From assembly GCA_028293125.1 (NCBI GenBank), contig JAQGPJ010000061.1, positions 158,494 through 222,493 on the forward strand: 64,000 bases of DNA. The letters run 5' to 3'. The notes under the pieces were generated by a model, which saw only the letters and a list, made by a program, of their open reading frames with translations, ran no database searches and was not told the DNA's origin. Every line of letters begins with the position of its first letter. Position 1 is the stretch's first letter. Shown one piece after another: positions 37,815-47,529 of this stretch. The position numbers and the translations under genes were made by a program. The stretch comes from Verrucomicrobiales bacterium (GTDB lineage: Bacteria > Verrucomicrobiota > Verrucomicrobiia > Verrucomicrobiales > V1-33).

Positions 37815-40151
37815 TTAACGGCCGCCGCCGGGTGTCGGATCATAGTCGATGGGAATCCGGACGGACGGAAAATCCTTGAGCGTGAGGGAGAACACCAGAC
37901 CGTAATCCTTGGCTCCCCGGTTGTTCTGGATGGTGGCCCCGAAAGCCGCCACCCAAGTGTTCAGATCCCGGTGAATGCTGTACTGCTGGGTCTCCAGGGT
38001 GCTGTCATCAAACTCATACCGCTCGTAGAGGCTGACCCCCCAGTTTTCACTGATACGGGCATAGAGCCGCAGGTCCATCTGGTCGCTGTCCTCAAAAAAC
38101 GGATGGTCCATCAGGAGCCGGTGGCCGATGGTCACATTCAGATAATCCGTGGGCATGAAAGTGAGCCGGGTATTGACTTCCGTGAAATCGAAGTCCCCGC
38201 CGAACACCGGCAGCTGAGCGTCGAGCTCCGCCCGCACCCAGGGCAGCGGATTCCACTCCAGTTCCTGATACAGATTGGAGAAGGAACGGTCGTATTCCGG
38301 ATCTTCAATGAAACCATCAAAATAGGTGTTCGAGGTCAGCCAGTTCAGGGTCGAGGCGTTGCGCTTGGTCTGCAGGCGGTTGTAAACCCCCATGCGCACG
38401 ATGTTCCAGTCCCGCAGGCTGTCGATGGCCGTGTAGTTCGTCACATCCAGCGGGCGTGGGCGGGTGGAGAGCGTGAGCCGGTCGATGCCTTTGAACTCAT
38501 CACCCAGGCTGTCGGCGCTGACGAAGGACCAGTTGGCGTAGGGCTGCACGATGTGGCGGATTTTATCCACGCCCAGTCCCGGCATGCTGACACTGTCATA
38601 GACCCGGGAGAACTTGGTGCTGGTGTCCAATCCCAGAGAGGCGATCACACGGCCGGAGTTCTCCGGATCCGGCACTCCGCTGACGCTGGAGTAGTGGGTG
38701 TAACCCACTCCCGCGCGCGGGGTCACACTGAAGGCCCGGTTCAGCATTTTGGGAAAGTAGATTTCGTGGTAGGTGTGGAAGCGGTTGAACTCCGGCTCAA
38801 ACAGCTGGGTGCGCAGCAGATCCAAGGTGGTGCGGGTGGCCGCCGGATCCAGATTCGCCGCCAGCACCGGGTCCCGGACGCGGGCCAGAAGATTGTCCTG
38901 CTGGGTGCGCAGCCGGAGCTCCTCCTGATCCGCCAGCTGTTCCTTCAGAACGCCGAAACTGGTGTTGCCGGCGTAAAACAGCCCGGTGTTGAAAATGGGC
39001 TGCCGCACCATGTCGAGCGCGATCTCCGGCAGCCGGGTGTCGGTCTGGTAAAAATCATTGGCCCGGAAGCGGGTGGCGATGCTGAGCTCTCCGCGGTCCA
39101 CATGCTTGACCAGACTCAGGATATTATCCGGACGCGGATCATCACGGAATTCCGCCGGGTAAAAGTCCTCGTAAAAGTACTCATCGCTGAGCTTGTTGAT
39201 GTCAATGTCCACATAAACGGAGCTCTCCTCCGGCCCCGGCAGGTAAACCCGGTGCTGGAGGTTGATCCGGTAGCGGCTGGAGTCGATTTGGCTGCGGTCC
39301 TCGGAGGACTGCACCTTTTCCTCCGGGCTGCTGTCGTAGACCCAGTAGAATTTGAATTTGCCGAAACTGTTCTGATTCTCCTCTGAAACATCCTTCCAGC
39401 GGAAGGAGTCGATATCGAATCCCGCGCCCAGTCCCCGCGCGGAATAGAGGTCGAACTTGTATTTGATCAGGCTGTTGTCCCCCAGAGTGGTCCCGTACTG
39501 GTTGAGCAGAAAAAATCCCAGATTGGACCGGAAGCCGGGGGTGAAGGTGTAGCCCATCTCGTCCTGCAGGGGCTGGGAAAGGTAGGGCAGATAAAAAACG
39601 GGTGTGTCCCCCGCATAGGCGGTGAGATTCCGGAAAACCACCCGGTCCTCCGGATAAATGGTCACCCGGTCCGAGGCGAAGTGGAAACCCGGATCCGGAC
39701 TGTCCTCGGTGGTGAAGATGGCCTCCTCGGTTTCGATCACTTTGATGTCGTCGATCGTCCGCGAATTCAGGTTCCCCGCAGTGAAAAACAGTGGCTCCTC
39801 GCTGGATCGCATGTTGGAGGCGTCCAGTTCCTTGGTTTCCGTGTTGATGGAGGCGCGGGTGCCCCGGTAAATCAGGCCATCCTTGTAGATGGAGACATTG
39901 CCTTCAAATTTCAGCAGGGAGATTTTGGAGTCCAGCTCCACCTTGTCGGCGTAGGCCTCCACGGTGTCGGACTTGATATGAAAATTGCCGGAAAGCAGCG
40001 CTCCGCTGCCATCAGGGTTCAGGACCATGTGTTCCGCCGTGAAATCAGGATTCCCGAGCGACTGCAGCTTCTCGACAATCATGTCAAACTGCGCATGGGC
40101 TCCTGCCGTGGTGAGCGCGAACGAGACGATGGCAAGGAGAGGGAACTTCAT
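37815..40151 (-). CDS. lptD: LPS-assembly outer-membrane protein LptD (OstA-like)
   Basis: Inserts lipopolysaccharide into the outer membrane. 778 residues. Signal peptide MKFPLLAIVSFALTTAGAHA, then an OstA/LptA-type periplasmic domain (about 30-190, e.g. YADKVELDSKISLLKFEGNV, YKDGLIYRGTRA), then the long beta-barrel with paired aromatic/hydrophobic strands (FYLPYLSQPLQDEMGYTFTP, and late strands ending VFSLTLKDFPSVRI). Its presence implies a true LPS outer membrane. No lptE is adjacent. The next gene is the YejB-type permease, an uncommon neighbour. Confidence 0.9.
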   Translation of the reverse strand: MKFPLLAIVSFALTTAGAHAQFDMIVEKLQSLGNPDFTAEHMVLNPDGSGALLSGNFHIKSDTVEAYADKVELDSKISLLKFEGNVSIYKDGLIYRGTRASINTETKELDASNMRSSEEPLFFTAGNLNSRTIDDIKVIETEEAIFTTEDSPDPGFHFASDRVTIYPEDRVVFRNLTAYAGDTPVFYLPYLSQPLQDEMGYTFTPGFRSNLGFFLLNQYGTTLGDNSLIKYKFDLYSARGLGAGFDIDSFRWKDVSEENQNSFGKFKFYWVYDSSPEEKVQSSEDRSQIDSSRYRINLQHRVYLPGPEESSVYVDIDINKLSDEYFYEDFYPAEFRDDPRPDNILSLVKHVDRGELSIATRFRANDFYQTDTRLPEIALDMVRQPIFNTGLFYAGNTSFGVLKEQLADQEELRLRTQQDNLLARVRDPVLAANLDPAATRTTLDLLRTQLFEPEFNRFHTYHEIYFPKMLNRAFSVTPRAGVGYTHYSSVSGVPDPENSGRVIASLGLDTSTKFSRVYDSVSMPGLGVDKIRHIVQPYANWSFVSADSLGDEFKGIDRLTLSTRPRPLDVTNYTAIDSLRDWNIVRMGVYNRLQTKRNASTLNWLTSNTYFDGFIEDPEYDRSFSNLYQELEWNPLPWVRAELDAQLPVFGGDFDFTEVNTRLTFMPTDYLNVTIGHRLLMDHPFFEDSDQMDLRLYARISENWGVSLYERYEFDDSTLETQQYSIHRDLNTWVAAFGATIQNNRGAKDYGLVFSLTLKDFPSVRIPIDYDPTPGGGR

Positions 40152-40322
40152 GGGGAATGCGCGGCATGGCCGGCACCGAAGCTCCGGTCCCGCCCTGCTC
40201 AGGAGTTAACCAGGCGGACCGGAAAATTCAATCACGGCCAATGGATAAATTTCCGGCTCTGTTTTCCGATCGATTGACCATCGGCAAAACCTGAATGGGA
40301 CTGCGGCACGTCTTTCCTGTGC

Positions 40323-40355
40323 AAAAAGCGGCGGATTTCCAAAGAAATCCGCCGC
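40323..40355 (-). terminator. Strong terminator after the large subtilase gene
   Basis: Perfect 11-bp stem GCGGCGGATTT (40328-40338) / AAATCCGCCGC (40345-40355). On the minus strand it is followed by TTTTTG. It lies 75 bp after the subtilase stop and separates it from lptD. Confidence 0.92.
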
Positions 40356-40429
40356 TGGTGACAATGATCATTCAGAAGCCGGACGGGAGAACCGTCCAGT
40401 TCACTCCGCCAAGCATTCGCTCCGCAGGG

Positions 40430-43400
40430 TTACAGTTCAACCTTTATGCGGAAGAATTGGCGGGTTTGATTGCTGTCAAGCGTGACCGTGTAGTTGACCA
40501 GGCTGCCGGTTTTTGTTCCTGCAACCGTAACGGCTGGGAGCCAGGTGCTCAAATCAGATGAAATCTGCGGTTGGGCAGCAGGACTGAGCGCGTTCGAGTC
40601 CAGCGTGTAACTGATCACCGGTTTTCCATCCACGACGGAGGTGGTGATGAATTCCCCGGGTTCGGCCACATAGGGATCGCCTCCGGATATGAATTCGATG
40701 AGATTCACTTTTCCGTCACCATCCGGATCTGCTTCGGGATCGGTGATCGGAGGATAGTAGGTGTTCTTCCACTCATCATATCTCACCTTGTCGCGGATCT
40801 CGAGGGTGAGCCTTCTGCGGGTGGTTCCAAAGATGTTGGTGGCACTGGCCTCGACTGTCCATTCACCCGTCTGAAGGGTGTCAAACATTCGGATGCTGTT
40901 GAACAGGACCTCGCCTTTGCCGTCTTTGTCACCTTTGACATCCGCTGTCAGCGACTGGGTCAGGGTCACGGTGTTTGTCGCCGTGTCAATGTTTGACACT
41001 TTGGAACCGGGGGCAATGCCCAGTCCGCCGACGTACTGTCCTTGCCGTATCCACGTGATATCATCCACCACGATCTTGTTCTGGTTTCTCATTCCAGTGG
41101 CCTTGACCACCAGATTGGGCTCCCAGAAGTATTCAATATCCGAGAAGAACAGCACCTCGTTCACATCGTCCACATTGGGCGCGGTCAGGGTCACGAGTTT
41201 GGTCTGAGTATTGATTGAGGCAATCCGTGCGCTCACTCCCGTGTTGGTTCCATAGACATAAAGCCCCTCCTTCAGGCCATCGGTGCTGGGAACCTTGACC
41301 GTGCTCTCACCTTTGGTTCCGGTGCTGGGCCCCTGATCCGTGAAACGCACAATTCCGTCCACATCCGCGAGATTTCCGGCGCTCAGCGTGATGGTGGTTT
41401 CCTTCACCTCCACGATGCTCACTCTTGAGCCTATGCCTTTGCCCACCACATACATGCCCGGCTTCAGCCCCTCCGTGCCCGTGGTGCTGGTCAGCACCGT
41501 TTCCCCGCTCTTGCCCGTGGCCAGCACAAACTGGTAGGCAGGGGTGAAACTGGGAGTCAGGACGTTGGTGAGCACACCGTCCTGCAAACCGAAGCGGAAG
41601 GAGGGATATTCCTTGGTTTCATCCTCCGGAGTTGGGAAAGCATTGGCCCAGCCGAGGATATTGTTCGGGGAGGTGAAGAGCGATTTTTGCCCGCTGACCT
41701 TATTTCCCAGAACTCTGAACCGGTAACTCAGAATCGGAGCGCGCAGCGCATTGGTCGAGCCCTCCACAGGGGAGAGGTCCGTGATGGCCTTCACAGGGTA
41801 ATACAGCGTTTTGCCAGGTCGGCCCACAATCCTCTCTCCCTCGATCACCGGCGCAAGATTTTCGTTGGGCGTATAGGTGCCGTAATAATGAACTTCAGCA
41901 CTTATGATTTTCCCCGCCCCACTGTTGTTGTCCAGAGGCATAATCACACGCTCCACATAGACCCCGTTTTCGATTTTGGTGGAGTTGGGATTCACCGGCG
42001 GGACAGCTGTGCCTGTGCCGGCCACCCCCACTTTCCCGTATTTATTGTTATCCCAGATTTTCAGTTTCCATTTGTCTCCGGCGCCTTGTTCACTCGGAAT
42101 CAAAGCCGGATTGTCGGACCTCGTGCCCCAGTGGCGGACCGTGGTGAAATCATACTCGATATCTGCATTCGAATCCTCGCGGTGGGGAATATAGAGGTGG
42201 CTTTCAACCCCGTATTCAGCGTCAGCCTGCCCTGTGCGCGGGGCGGAGAGCACGATCCCCAGATCGCCACGGCGGGTATGATTGATCTTCACCTTCACCC
42301 TGATCTGCTCCACCCGCAGATTGGCGGATGGGCTATCAACATCCAGCACCACCCCGGCTGGATTGTTATCCGGGATACCCTTTTGGCTGGCCCCGGACAC
42401 GGGCTTTACCTCCCCCTGATACTCATTGTCAATAAACGTCCCGCCGGGATCGCCAAGGTTTCTCCAGATTTTGGCCATCGCCACCGCTTTTCCGGCATTC
42501 ACGAGGCCTGCTCCGTATTTATGGCTCATAGGCATGCCAAGAGCATTGTAGGACCACTCGCCGAAAAGGGGATCGACCACCGTGGCGCTCCGCATCAGGA
42601 TTTCCTGCACATCGCGCCAGCCGAGATTCGGATTCGCCTGCAGCATCAGCGCCGCCACGCCTCCGACCATGGCGGTGGAGGCCGAGGTTCCGGCGAAATT
42701 ATGATTGTAGGCCGTGACTATGCCGCCCCCGGCGGCTTTGTTGGCGGAGTCGGGAGCAATGATATACTGCGTGTTCCGCGTCCTGGCCTGCTTGGCCGGG
42801 CTGGTGTACCCGTCGTAGTCGTCCGGAGTGACGGTGTAGCCAAGGCTGCGCTGGGCAAAATTATCCAAACTTGGAACCACCGGGGGATAAGTTGGAAAAA
42901 CGGCGCCATCCCGCAGAATGGCCGGCATCATTTCATATCCGGCGGAGGGAGCCACCACATGCACTGAGGCTCCCGGGGAGCTGTGGAGAACCCGGCGGCC
43001 CATGTCGGTGACCGATCCCACATGAAGGGAGTAAATGGAGTTTGACAAATAGGAGTAGTTCGAATTTCCGTGGGTGGCTCCTTCATTCCCCGCTGGGAAC
43101 AAATAAATCACTCCCTTTCCATCCCGGCCTCTGAGCGCGCCATAGGCCAGCGCTCTTTTGATATACAATTCCTCATCGTTGAGGCCGGAGCCTGAGGTGG
43201 AGGCCCCCCATGAATTGATGGCGACGTCGAATTTCGGCTGGTTTCTGCGCCATTCACTGCCCTCCTCATCATCGGGGCGCGGCTCCAAGCGGTCAGCCCC
43301 CCACGTCAGCATGTCGGCGACGGTGGACGCCTCCAAAAGGAGAAAACTGAAGCCTGACAGTTTGGCGCCGTAGGCCACTCCCACCCCGCCTTTTCCATTG

Positions 43401-44554
43401 GCCCGGCCCACCGCAATCCCGGCCACAGCGGTGCCGTGATTCGGCGTGAAGTTGCCCAGGGGCACCGGTGACGGGTCTCTGAAATCCGTATTGGTCTTGT
43501 CAATAATGCCATTGGACTTCACAAAATTGTAGGAATTGACCCGGTCAAGCAGGGCGGCCGCGTTCAGGTCCTCATGATTGATCTGCACGCCGTCATCCAT
43601 CACGGCCACACGCACCCCGGTGCCGTCGATGGGCACCCCTTCCAGAGTGGTCTGGCTCCAGGCATTCAGCGCCCTGATATCCGCATAAATATCAAAATAG
43701 GAGTTGTAGGTGCAGTAATCATTCGGAGTGGCGAACTGGGGCACTCTGTCGGGAATGTAAATCCCCGGCAAAGGAGGCGGAATCGCGATCCCCCCCACAG
43801 AGCCGAAGGTGCTCGCCGGATAATAGGCTGTCTGGTCAATCTGCTGGCCGGTATTGTTGAGATACCACTGGTAGCACGCGACCTGATTCTTATCAAAAAG
43901 ACCGAAGGGCACTCCCGGCTCCATCGGCGTTTGGTTCGTGAAATCATACCAGATATCCACCACCTGCCCCTTCTGATCCGTGGTCTCAAAGAAAAGTTGC
44001 TTGTCCGTAAAAGCCGGCAGCGCTTTCGGATAATATTTTTTGGCCAGCTCCACGGTGACACTGGAAATGCCCTCAATGCCTTTCAAATCCTCAGCGGCGG
44101 ACAGAGCGGACTGGCTGTCAGCGAATTTAAGGGCATAGTGACCGGGGGCATAGGGCAGGGAGCGGTAGCTGAGAGCGTTCACCGCGGAGGCAACAACCAG
44201 CGGATCCACTCCGTCCGCCAGTTTGAGAACCACGGAGCGGGAGACGGCGCGGCGGTTTTCACTGGAAGGGGGTTTTCCCTCCGGATAAGCCACCAGATCC
44301 ACCCGGTCCCCGGTCTGGACGGACAATTGGCGGGCGGTGGCCTGAACGCTGCGGAGGTTGTCCTGGGCGCTCAGAAAGATGCGGCTGGCGTTGCTCCGCC
44401 GGACCACTTCATCCTTGGCGATGACATAGCTGGCGGGGCGGCCGTTTTCCAAAAACTGGTACCGGCCGTCGGCTTTGAGTTCCCGCGGACCGGCATGCGT
44501 CGTGCATACAGGCAACATCAGGGGGAAGGCGAGCAGGAGGGAAGCTGTCTTCAT
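40430..44554 (-). CDS. Large secreted subtilisin-like serine protease (S8) with P domain and triple repeat
   Basis: 1374 residues. Signal peptide (about 1-22: MKTASLLLAFPLMLPVCTTH). An N-terminal prodomain-like part (25-190) precedes the S8 domain. Catalytic triad: Asp320 (VAVMDDGVQINH), His373 (NHGTAVAGIA), Ser624 (FAGTSASTAM). A proprotein-convertase P domain follows at about 710-850 (LRVEQIRVKVKINHTRRGDL, WKLKIWDNNKYGKVG). Three copies of a beta-rich unit lie at about 1015-1216. The C-terminus (about 1270 onward) is Asp-rich (DPEADPDGDGKVNLIEF), a calcium-binding dockerin/thrombospondin-3-like stretch. Likely a secreted, calcium-stabilised protease. It stands alone with its own terminator. 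Confidence 0.93.
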   Translation of the reverse strand: MKTASLLLAFPLMLPVCTTHAGPRELKADGRYQFLENGRPASYVIAKDEVVRRSNASRIFLSAQDNLRSVQATARQLSVQTGDRVDLVAYPEGKPPSSENRRAVSRSVVLKLADGVDPLVVASAVNALSYRSLPYAPGHYALKFADSQSALSAAEDLKGIEGISSVTVELAKKYYPKALPAFTDKQLFFETTDQKGQVVDIWYDFTNQTPMEPGVPFGLFDKNQVACYQWYLNNTGQQIDQTAYYPASTFGSVGGIAIPPPLPGIYIPDRVPQFATPNDYCTYNSYFDIYADIRALNAWSQTTLEGVPIDGTGVRVAVMDDGVQINHEDLNAAALLDRVNSYNFVKSNGIIDKTNTDFRDPSPVPLGNFTPNHGTAVAGIAVGRANGKGGVGVAYGAKLSGFSFLLLEASTVADMLTWGADRLEPRPDDEEGSEWRRNQPKFDVAINSWGASTSGSGLNDEELYIKRALAYGALRGRDGKGVIYLFPAGNEGATHGNSNYSYLSNSIYSLHVGSVTDMGRRVLHSSPGASVHVVAPSAGYEMMPAILRDGAVFPTYPPVVPSLDNFAQRSLGYTVTPDDYDGYTSPAKQARTRNTQYIIAPDSANKAAGGGIVTAYNHNFAGTSASTAMVGGVAALMLQANPNLGWRDVQEILMRSATVVDPLFGEWSYNALGMPMSHKYGAGLVNAGKAVAMAKIWRNLGDPGGTFIDNEYQGEVKPVSGASQKGIPDNNPAGVVLDVDSPSANLRVEQIRVKVKINHTRRGDLGIVLSAPRTGQADAEYGVESHLYIPHREDSNADIEYDFTTVRHWGTRSDNPALIPSEQGAGDKWKLKIWDNNKYGKVGVAGTGTAVPPVNPNSTKIENGVYVERVIMPLDNNSGAGKIISAEVHYYGTYTPNENLAPVIEGERIVGRPGKTLYYPVKAITDLSPVEGSTNALRAPILSYRFRVLGNKVSGQKSLFTSPNNILGWANAFPTPEDETKEYPSFRFGLQDGVLTNVLTPSFTPAYQFVLATGKSGETVLTSTTGTEGLKPGMYVVGKGIGSRVSIVEVKETTITLSAGNLADVDGIVRFTDQGPSTGTKGESTVKVPSTDGLKEGLYVYGTNTGVSARIASINTQTKLVTLTAPNVDDVNEVLFFSDIEYFWEPNLVVKATGMRNQNKIVVDDITWIRQGQYVGGLGIAPGSKVSNIDTATNTVTLTQSLTADVKGDKDGKGEVLFNSIRMFDTLQTGEWTVEASATNIFGTTRRRLTLEIRDKVRYDEWKNTYYPPITDPEADPDGDGKVNLIEFISGGDPYVAEPGEFITTSVVDGKPVISYTLDSNALSPAAQPQISSDLSTWLPAVTVAGTKTGSLVNYTVTLDSNQTRQFFRIKVEL

Positions 44555-44660
44555 AAATTATTGGCTTTGTAATTACCGGAAATCGGTTCGTTTGGAAATA
44601 GAAATCTGCTGAAAGATGCCGGAAACTTCAGCGGGGTTCTGTAAAGTGCTGGTAAAAAAT

Positions 44661-45956
44661 TCATTTTACCGGCAGGGAGACGGGAATGGCCGGGATGGAT
44701 GGCGGGCTTGGGAATGCGGCGTTGATAATTTCCAGAAAACGTTTCCCGGTGGCTGGCGTCCCATGCATCATCAAACCGTCGCGCAGCAGCAGTTTTGGCA
44801 ATTTTTGGTTTTCCTGGGAAAGACGCTGCCAGACGCCCACATTGGCCTGAATCCGCCCAGCGGACCAGTCAGCCAGTTCCTTGGTGCTCAGATCCACAGC
44901 CGGAGCCAGCCGGCGCGCCTCCGCACGGGCCAGTTCAAGAGTCAATGGTGGGTTGGAGGTCATCAGATAGTCGTGAAAAAAGGCAAACTGCCGGGGAGCA
45001 GCGCGCCAGAAAGCGAGCGCCAAAGTGGCCAGTTCACAGGCCTCCAGATGGCCGGTCACGGTATCGGGTAGACCGGGATTGCATTTCCGGCTGAGCGGCA
45101 CCGGCAATAGAATTACGGCGTAGTGGCCGGGAGCGGTGCTTTGAAGTTTTTTCAATTCCCGGTGCAAGCTGCGGCAGGTGGGACAGGTATAGTCATAAAA
45201 CTCCGCCAGAATATGCTGTGCACGGGCTGAGCCGATAAAAGGCTGCTCGAAAAGACGGTAAGTCAGAGTGCCATCAAAATACGAAACCTCCGGCGAATGA
45301 TCATGGGGGCCCCAGGCGCTGTCCTCCTGCCCGCGGGTCGTCCTGCTGGGAAAATCCTGATTTGGCGACGGGTGGGAAGCAGGCAGGGTGGAGGTCAGCA
45401 TATGGGTGTCCGGTGGCGTTCCAAACACCTGCCCCACCACCAGCAGTGCCAAGCCGGCAAACGCCGCCTGTCCGGCCACGGCCAGAAGCCCGCGCCCGCC
45501 GGTCCGCTCCGCCTGCCAGGCGGAATAAAGGATAAACCCGCCCACCACCAGTCCGGTCGCGTGCAGAGCGAGACACCACGGGCAGGGCATTCCCACCACC
45601 AGCACCAGCAGGCCGCCGAACCACAGAGCCCCCGCCGTCAGGAGGGCACCGGCGGCGGTGAACAGCTGATCCGCGGTCCGGCCGAGGGAGTGCTGCACCT
45701 GGGGCAGCGTGAGCACCAGCACCGCCGCCCACAAAGTGGCGGCCAGCAGCGTCACCGGCACGGAGAACCACTGGGACCAGCGGCTCTCCAGCACCGCGCC
45801 GCAGCCGTCCGGTCCGCCGCAGCCGGGCACGTTCGGACCGGAGCCGGTTCCTGTCCATTTCCACAGCGTGAGGCCCAGAGAAGCGGACAATGCCAGAACA
45901 CTCAGAGAACGGACCGCCCACAATCGGGGGGCGGCCGAAATATAGGCAAGCGGCAT
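44661..45956 (-). CDS. VKOR-DsbA fusion, disulfide-bond-forming membrane protein
   Basis: Makes disulfide bonds in exported proteins. 431 residues from MPLAYISAAPRL (an upstream start at 46001 is also open). The N-terminal half is a vitamin K epoxide reductase domain with four or more helices: the loop cysteines in CGGPDGCGAVLE and the active CxxC in GMPCPWCLALHATG. After a Ser/Pro/His linker comes a thioredoxin-like DsbA domain with CPTC in YDYTCPTCRSLHREL. Such fusions replace the DsbA-DsbB pair. It lies about 110 bp after the subtilase start, on the same strand, and may assist its folding. Quinone is the likely electron acceptor. Confidence 0.92.
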   Translation of the reverse strand: MPLAYISAAPRLWAVRSLSVLALSASLGLTLWKWTGTGSGPNVPGCGGPDGCGAVLESRWSQWFSVPVTLLAATLWAAVLVLTLPQVQHSLGRTADQLFTAAGALLTAGALWFGGLLVLVVGMPCPWCLALHATGLVVGGFILYSAWQAERTGGRGLLAVAGQAAFAGLALLVVGQVFGTPPDTHMLTSTLPASHPSPNQDFPSRTTRGQEDSAWGPHDHSPEVSYFDGTLTYRLFEQPFIGSARAQHILAEFYDYTCPTCRSLHRELKKLQSTAPGHYAVILLPVPLSRKCNPGLPDTVTGHLEACELATLALAFWRAAPRQFAFFHDYLMTSNPPLTLELARAEARRLAPAVDLSTKELADWSAGRIQANVGVWQRLSQENQKLPKLLLRDGLMMHGTPATGKRFLEIINAAFPSPPSIPAIPVSLPVK

Positions 45957-46115
45957 GGGATATAGGAGCGGCGGGGCGCGGATCATAAAGGTCCGCACCA
46001 TTCCTCCAGCCTGCGGTGTCCGCCCCGCGCCGTCAATGGCAACCGGATTCCCTCCAGCGGCGGATTTTGTAACCGGTTTGAGCGGAATGCCCGTGACGCC
46101 CAGGTTCCGGAAACG

Positions 46116-46150
46116 CAAAAACCGCCCCCGGCGGACACCGGGGACGGTTT
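46116..46150 (-). terminator. Terminator after the DUF5069 gene
   Basis: The minus strand reads AAACCGTCCCCGG, loop TGTCCG, then CCGGGGGCGGTTTTTGC: a stem with one mismatch and a T-run. It lies 64 bp after the stop of the DUF5069 gene and argues for a VKOR start downstream of it. Confidence 0.85.
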
Positions 46151-46213
46151 GAAACTGAAGCCTGCGGTTCCCCCCGCCCTGAACGGCGGAAAGATCCCCA
46201 TGGCTGGACGGAA

Positions 46214-46654
46214 TCAGGCCAGCACCTCGCGGTGGAAAGCCTTCCAGTCGTCGAGGTTGTTGAGGTTGACGGCCTCCTTGATGGTGTTGTTGTCTTCGAT
46301 GTTGCTGTCCCCGAGGATGCTTTTGCGGGTCTCGTCATCGTGGATGTAGCCGGCGATGGCGGCGTTCAGCTTGCGCACGGCCTCGGCGTCCAGGGAGCCG
46401 CCCTTCTTGCTGAGCACCCAGGCTTCGGTCTCCGGGTAGGAGGGCTTGGAATCCTTGATGAAGGCCAGGAACTCCTCACGGTCCAGACCGAGACCATCGA
46501 GCACCATCTGGTCATAACCCTTGCCACAACCGGGATAGTCGTCGTGGAGCTGGCCGGTGGCGGCGAGGGAGGTCTTCTGCCAGAGGCGGGGCAGGTGCAG
46601 AACGCCAAGAGGGCCGGCGATGCCCGAACTGATCATTGGGATGTATTTTGCCAT
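46214..46654 (-). CDS. DUF5069 family protein
   Basis: 146 residues from MAKYIPMISSGI. PLGVLHLPRLWQKTSLAATGQL and DDYPGCGKGYDQMVLDGLGLD with REEFLAF match the DUF5069 family, which is common in Verrucomicrobia and whose role is unknown. The C-terminal half is helical (SLDAEAVRKLNAAIAGYI, then NNLDDWKAFHREVLA). No signal peptide, so probably cytoplasmic. It is divergent from rex across a 195-bp gap and has its own terminator. Confidence 0.85.
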   Translation of the reverse strand: MAKYIPMISSGIAGPLGVLHLPRLWQKTSLAATGQLHDDYPGCGKGYDQMVLDGLGLDREEFLAFIKDSKPSYPETEAWVLSKKGGSLDAEAVRKLNAAIAGYIHDDETRKSILGDSNIEDNNTIKEAVNLNNLDDWKAFHREVLA

Positions 46655-46849
46655 AAGATATTGATTAGCAGTGTGGTCGGGGTTTGGTGGGGCCGCCCGG
46701 CATGGGCCGGGCGGCCCGCCAATGTGGCGCACTCCCTGCTTGGCGCAAGTTTTGTGCGGCGGTTTTGTCCGTGGGCGACGTCTTCCCTTTTACTTGCGTA
46801 TCTGTTTGGGCCGGGCATCAGTCCCGCGCCCGGCCCGCCTGCCCATCAC

Positions 46850-47473
46850 ATGTCCCAGAAGGTTGATATTCCGCGAAAAACTGTTTACCGGCTTTCCATC
46901 TATCAGCGTTGCCTCCAAATGCTCCGGGAAAACGGCACAGAGACGGTTTCGTCCGACGCTTTGTCCCGCGCCGCCGGGGTGAAATCCCCCCAGCTGCGCA
47001 AGGATCTCGCCTATTTTGGAAATTTTGGCACCAGGGGCCTGGGGTACAATGTGGAAATGCTTTCCGGCCGGATCAATCAGGTGCTCGGCACCACCCGGCT
47101 GCAGCCCGTGATCCTGATTGGCGTTGGGAATCTCGGCTCCGCTCTGCTGCACTACGGAGGCTTCAACAAGGAGGGCTTTGAAATCGCCGCCGCCTTCGAC
47201 CACGAGCCCGACCGCGTCCGCAGCACCCCGCTGTCCGTGCCGGTTTATTCCATGGATAAAATGCCGGAGTTCATCAAAGCCCAGTCGGTGAAACTGGCCA
47301 TTCTTGCAGTTCCCGCCAGCGGGGCGCAGCAGGTCGTCAACCAGCTCACCTCCAGCGGCATCCAGGCGATCCTGAATTTCGCGCCGGTGGTTCTTGAAGT
47401 CCCGGAGCAGGTGGTCGTCAACAACGTTGACCTGGCGGTGGAACTGGAGAATCTGAGTTATTTCATCCGGTGA
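46850..47473 (+). CDS. rex: Redox-sensing transcriptional repressor Rex
   Basis: Binds DNA when NADH is low and releases it when NADH rises. 207 residues from ATG at 46850. The N-terminal winged helix contains IPRKTVYRLSIYQRCLQML and VKSPQLRKDLAYFGNFG with TRGLGYNVEML; the Rossmann domain has the NAD motif GVGNLGSALLHYGGF (about 92-106). Single copy in the window. No Rex-type operator was found before its own start, while one lies before atpB at 18554-18573. It is divergent from the DUF5069 gene. Confidence 0.96.
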   Translation: MSQKVDIPRKTVYRLSIYQRCLQMLRENGTETVSSDALSRAAGVKSPQLRKDLAYFGNFGTRGLGYNVEMLSGRINQVLGTTRLQPVILIGVGNLGSALLHYGGFNKEGFEIAAAFDHEPDRVRSTPLSVPVYSMDKMPEFIKAQSVKLAILAVPASGAQQVVNQLTSSGIQAILNFAPVVLEVPEQVVVNNVDLAVELENLSYFIR

Positions 47474-47529
47474 CCCGTCTCCGGCCGGCATTCCCCTGAT
47501 CCGACTGGCATCATCGGCAAATCCCTATT

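Noticed and set aside
37788..39386. Long plus-strand open frame opposite lptD
   Set aside because: Antisense of lptD; no domain features and no ribosome-binding context.
46655..46849. Rex site in the gap before rex (autoregulation)
   Set aside because: No TTGTGAA-N4-TTCACAA-like palindrome was found there.
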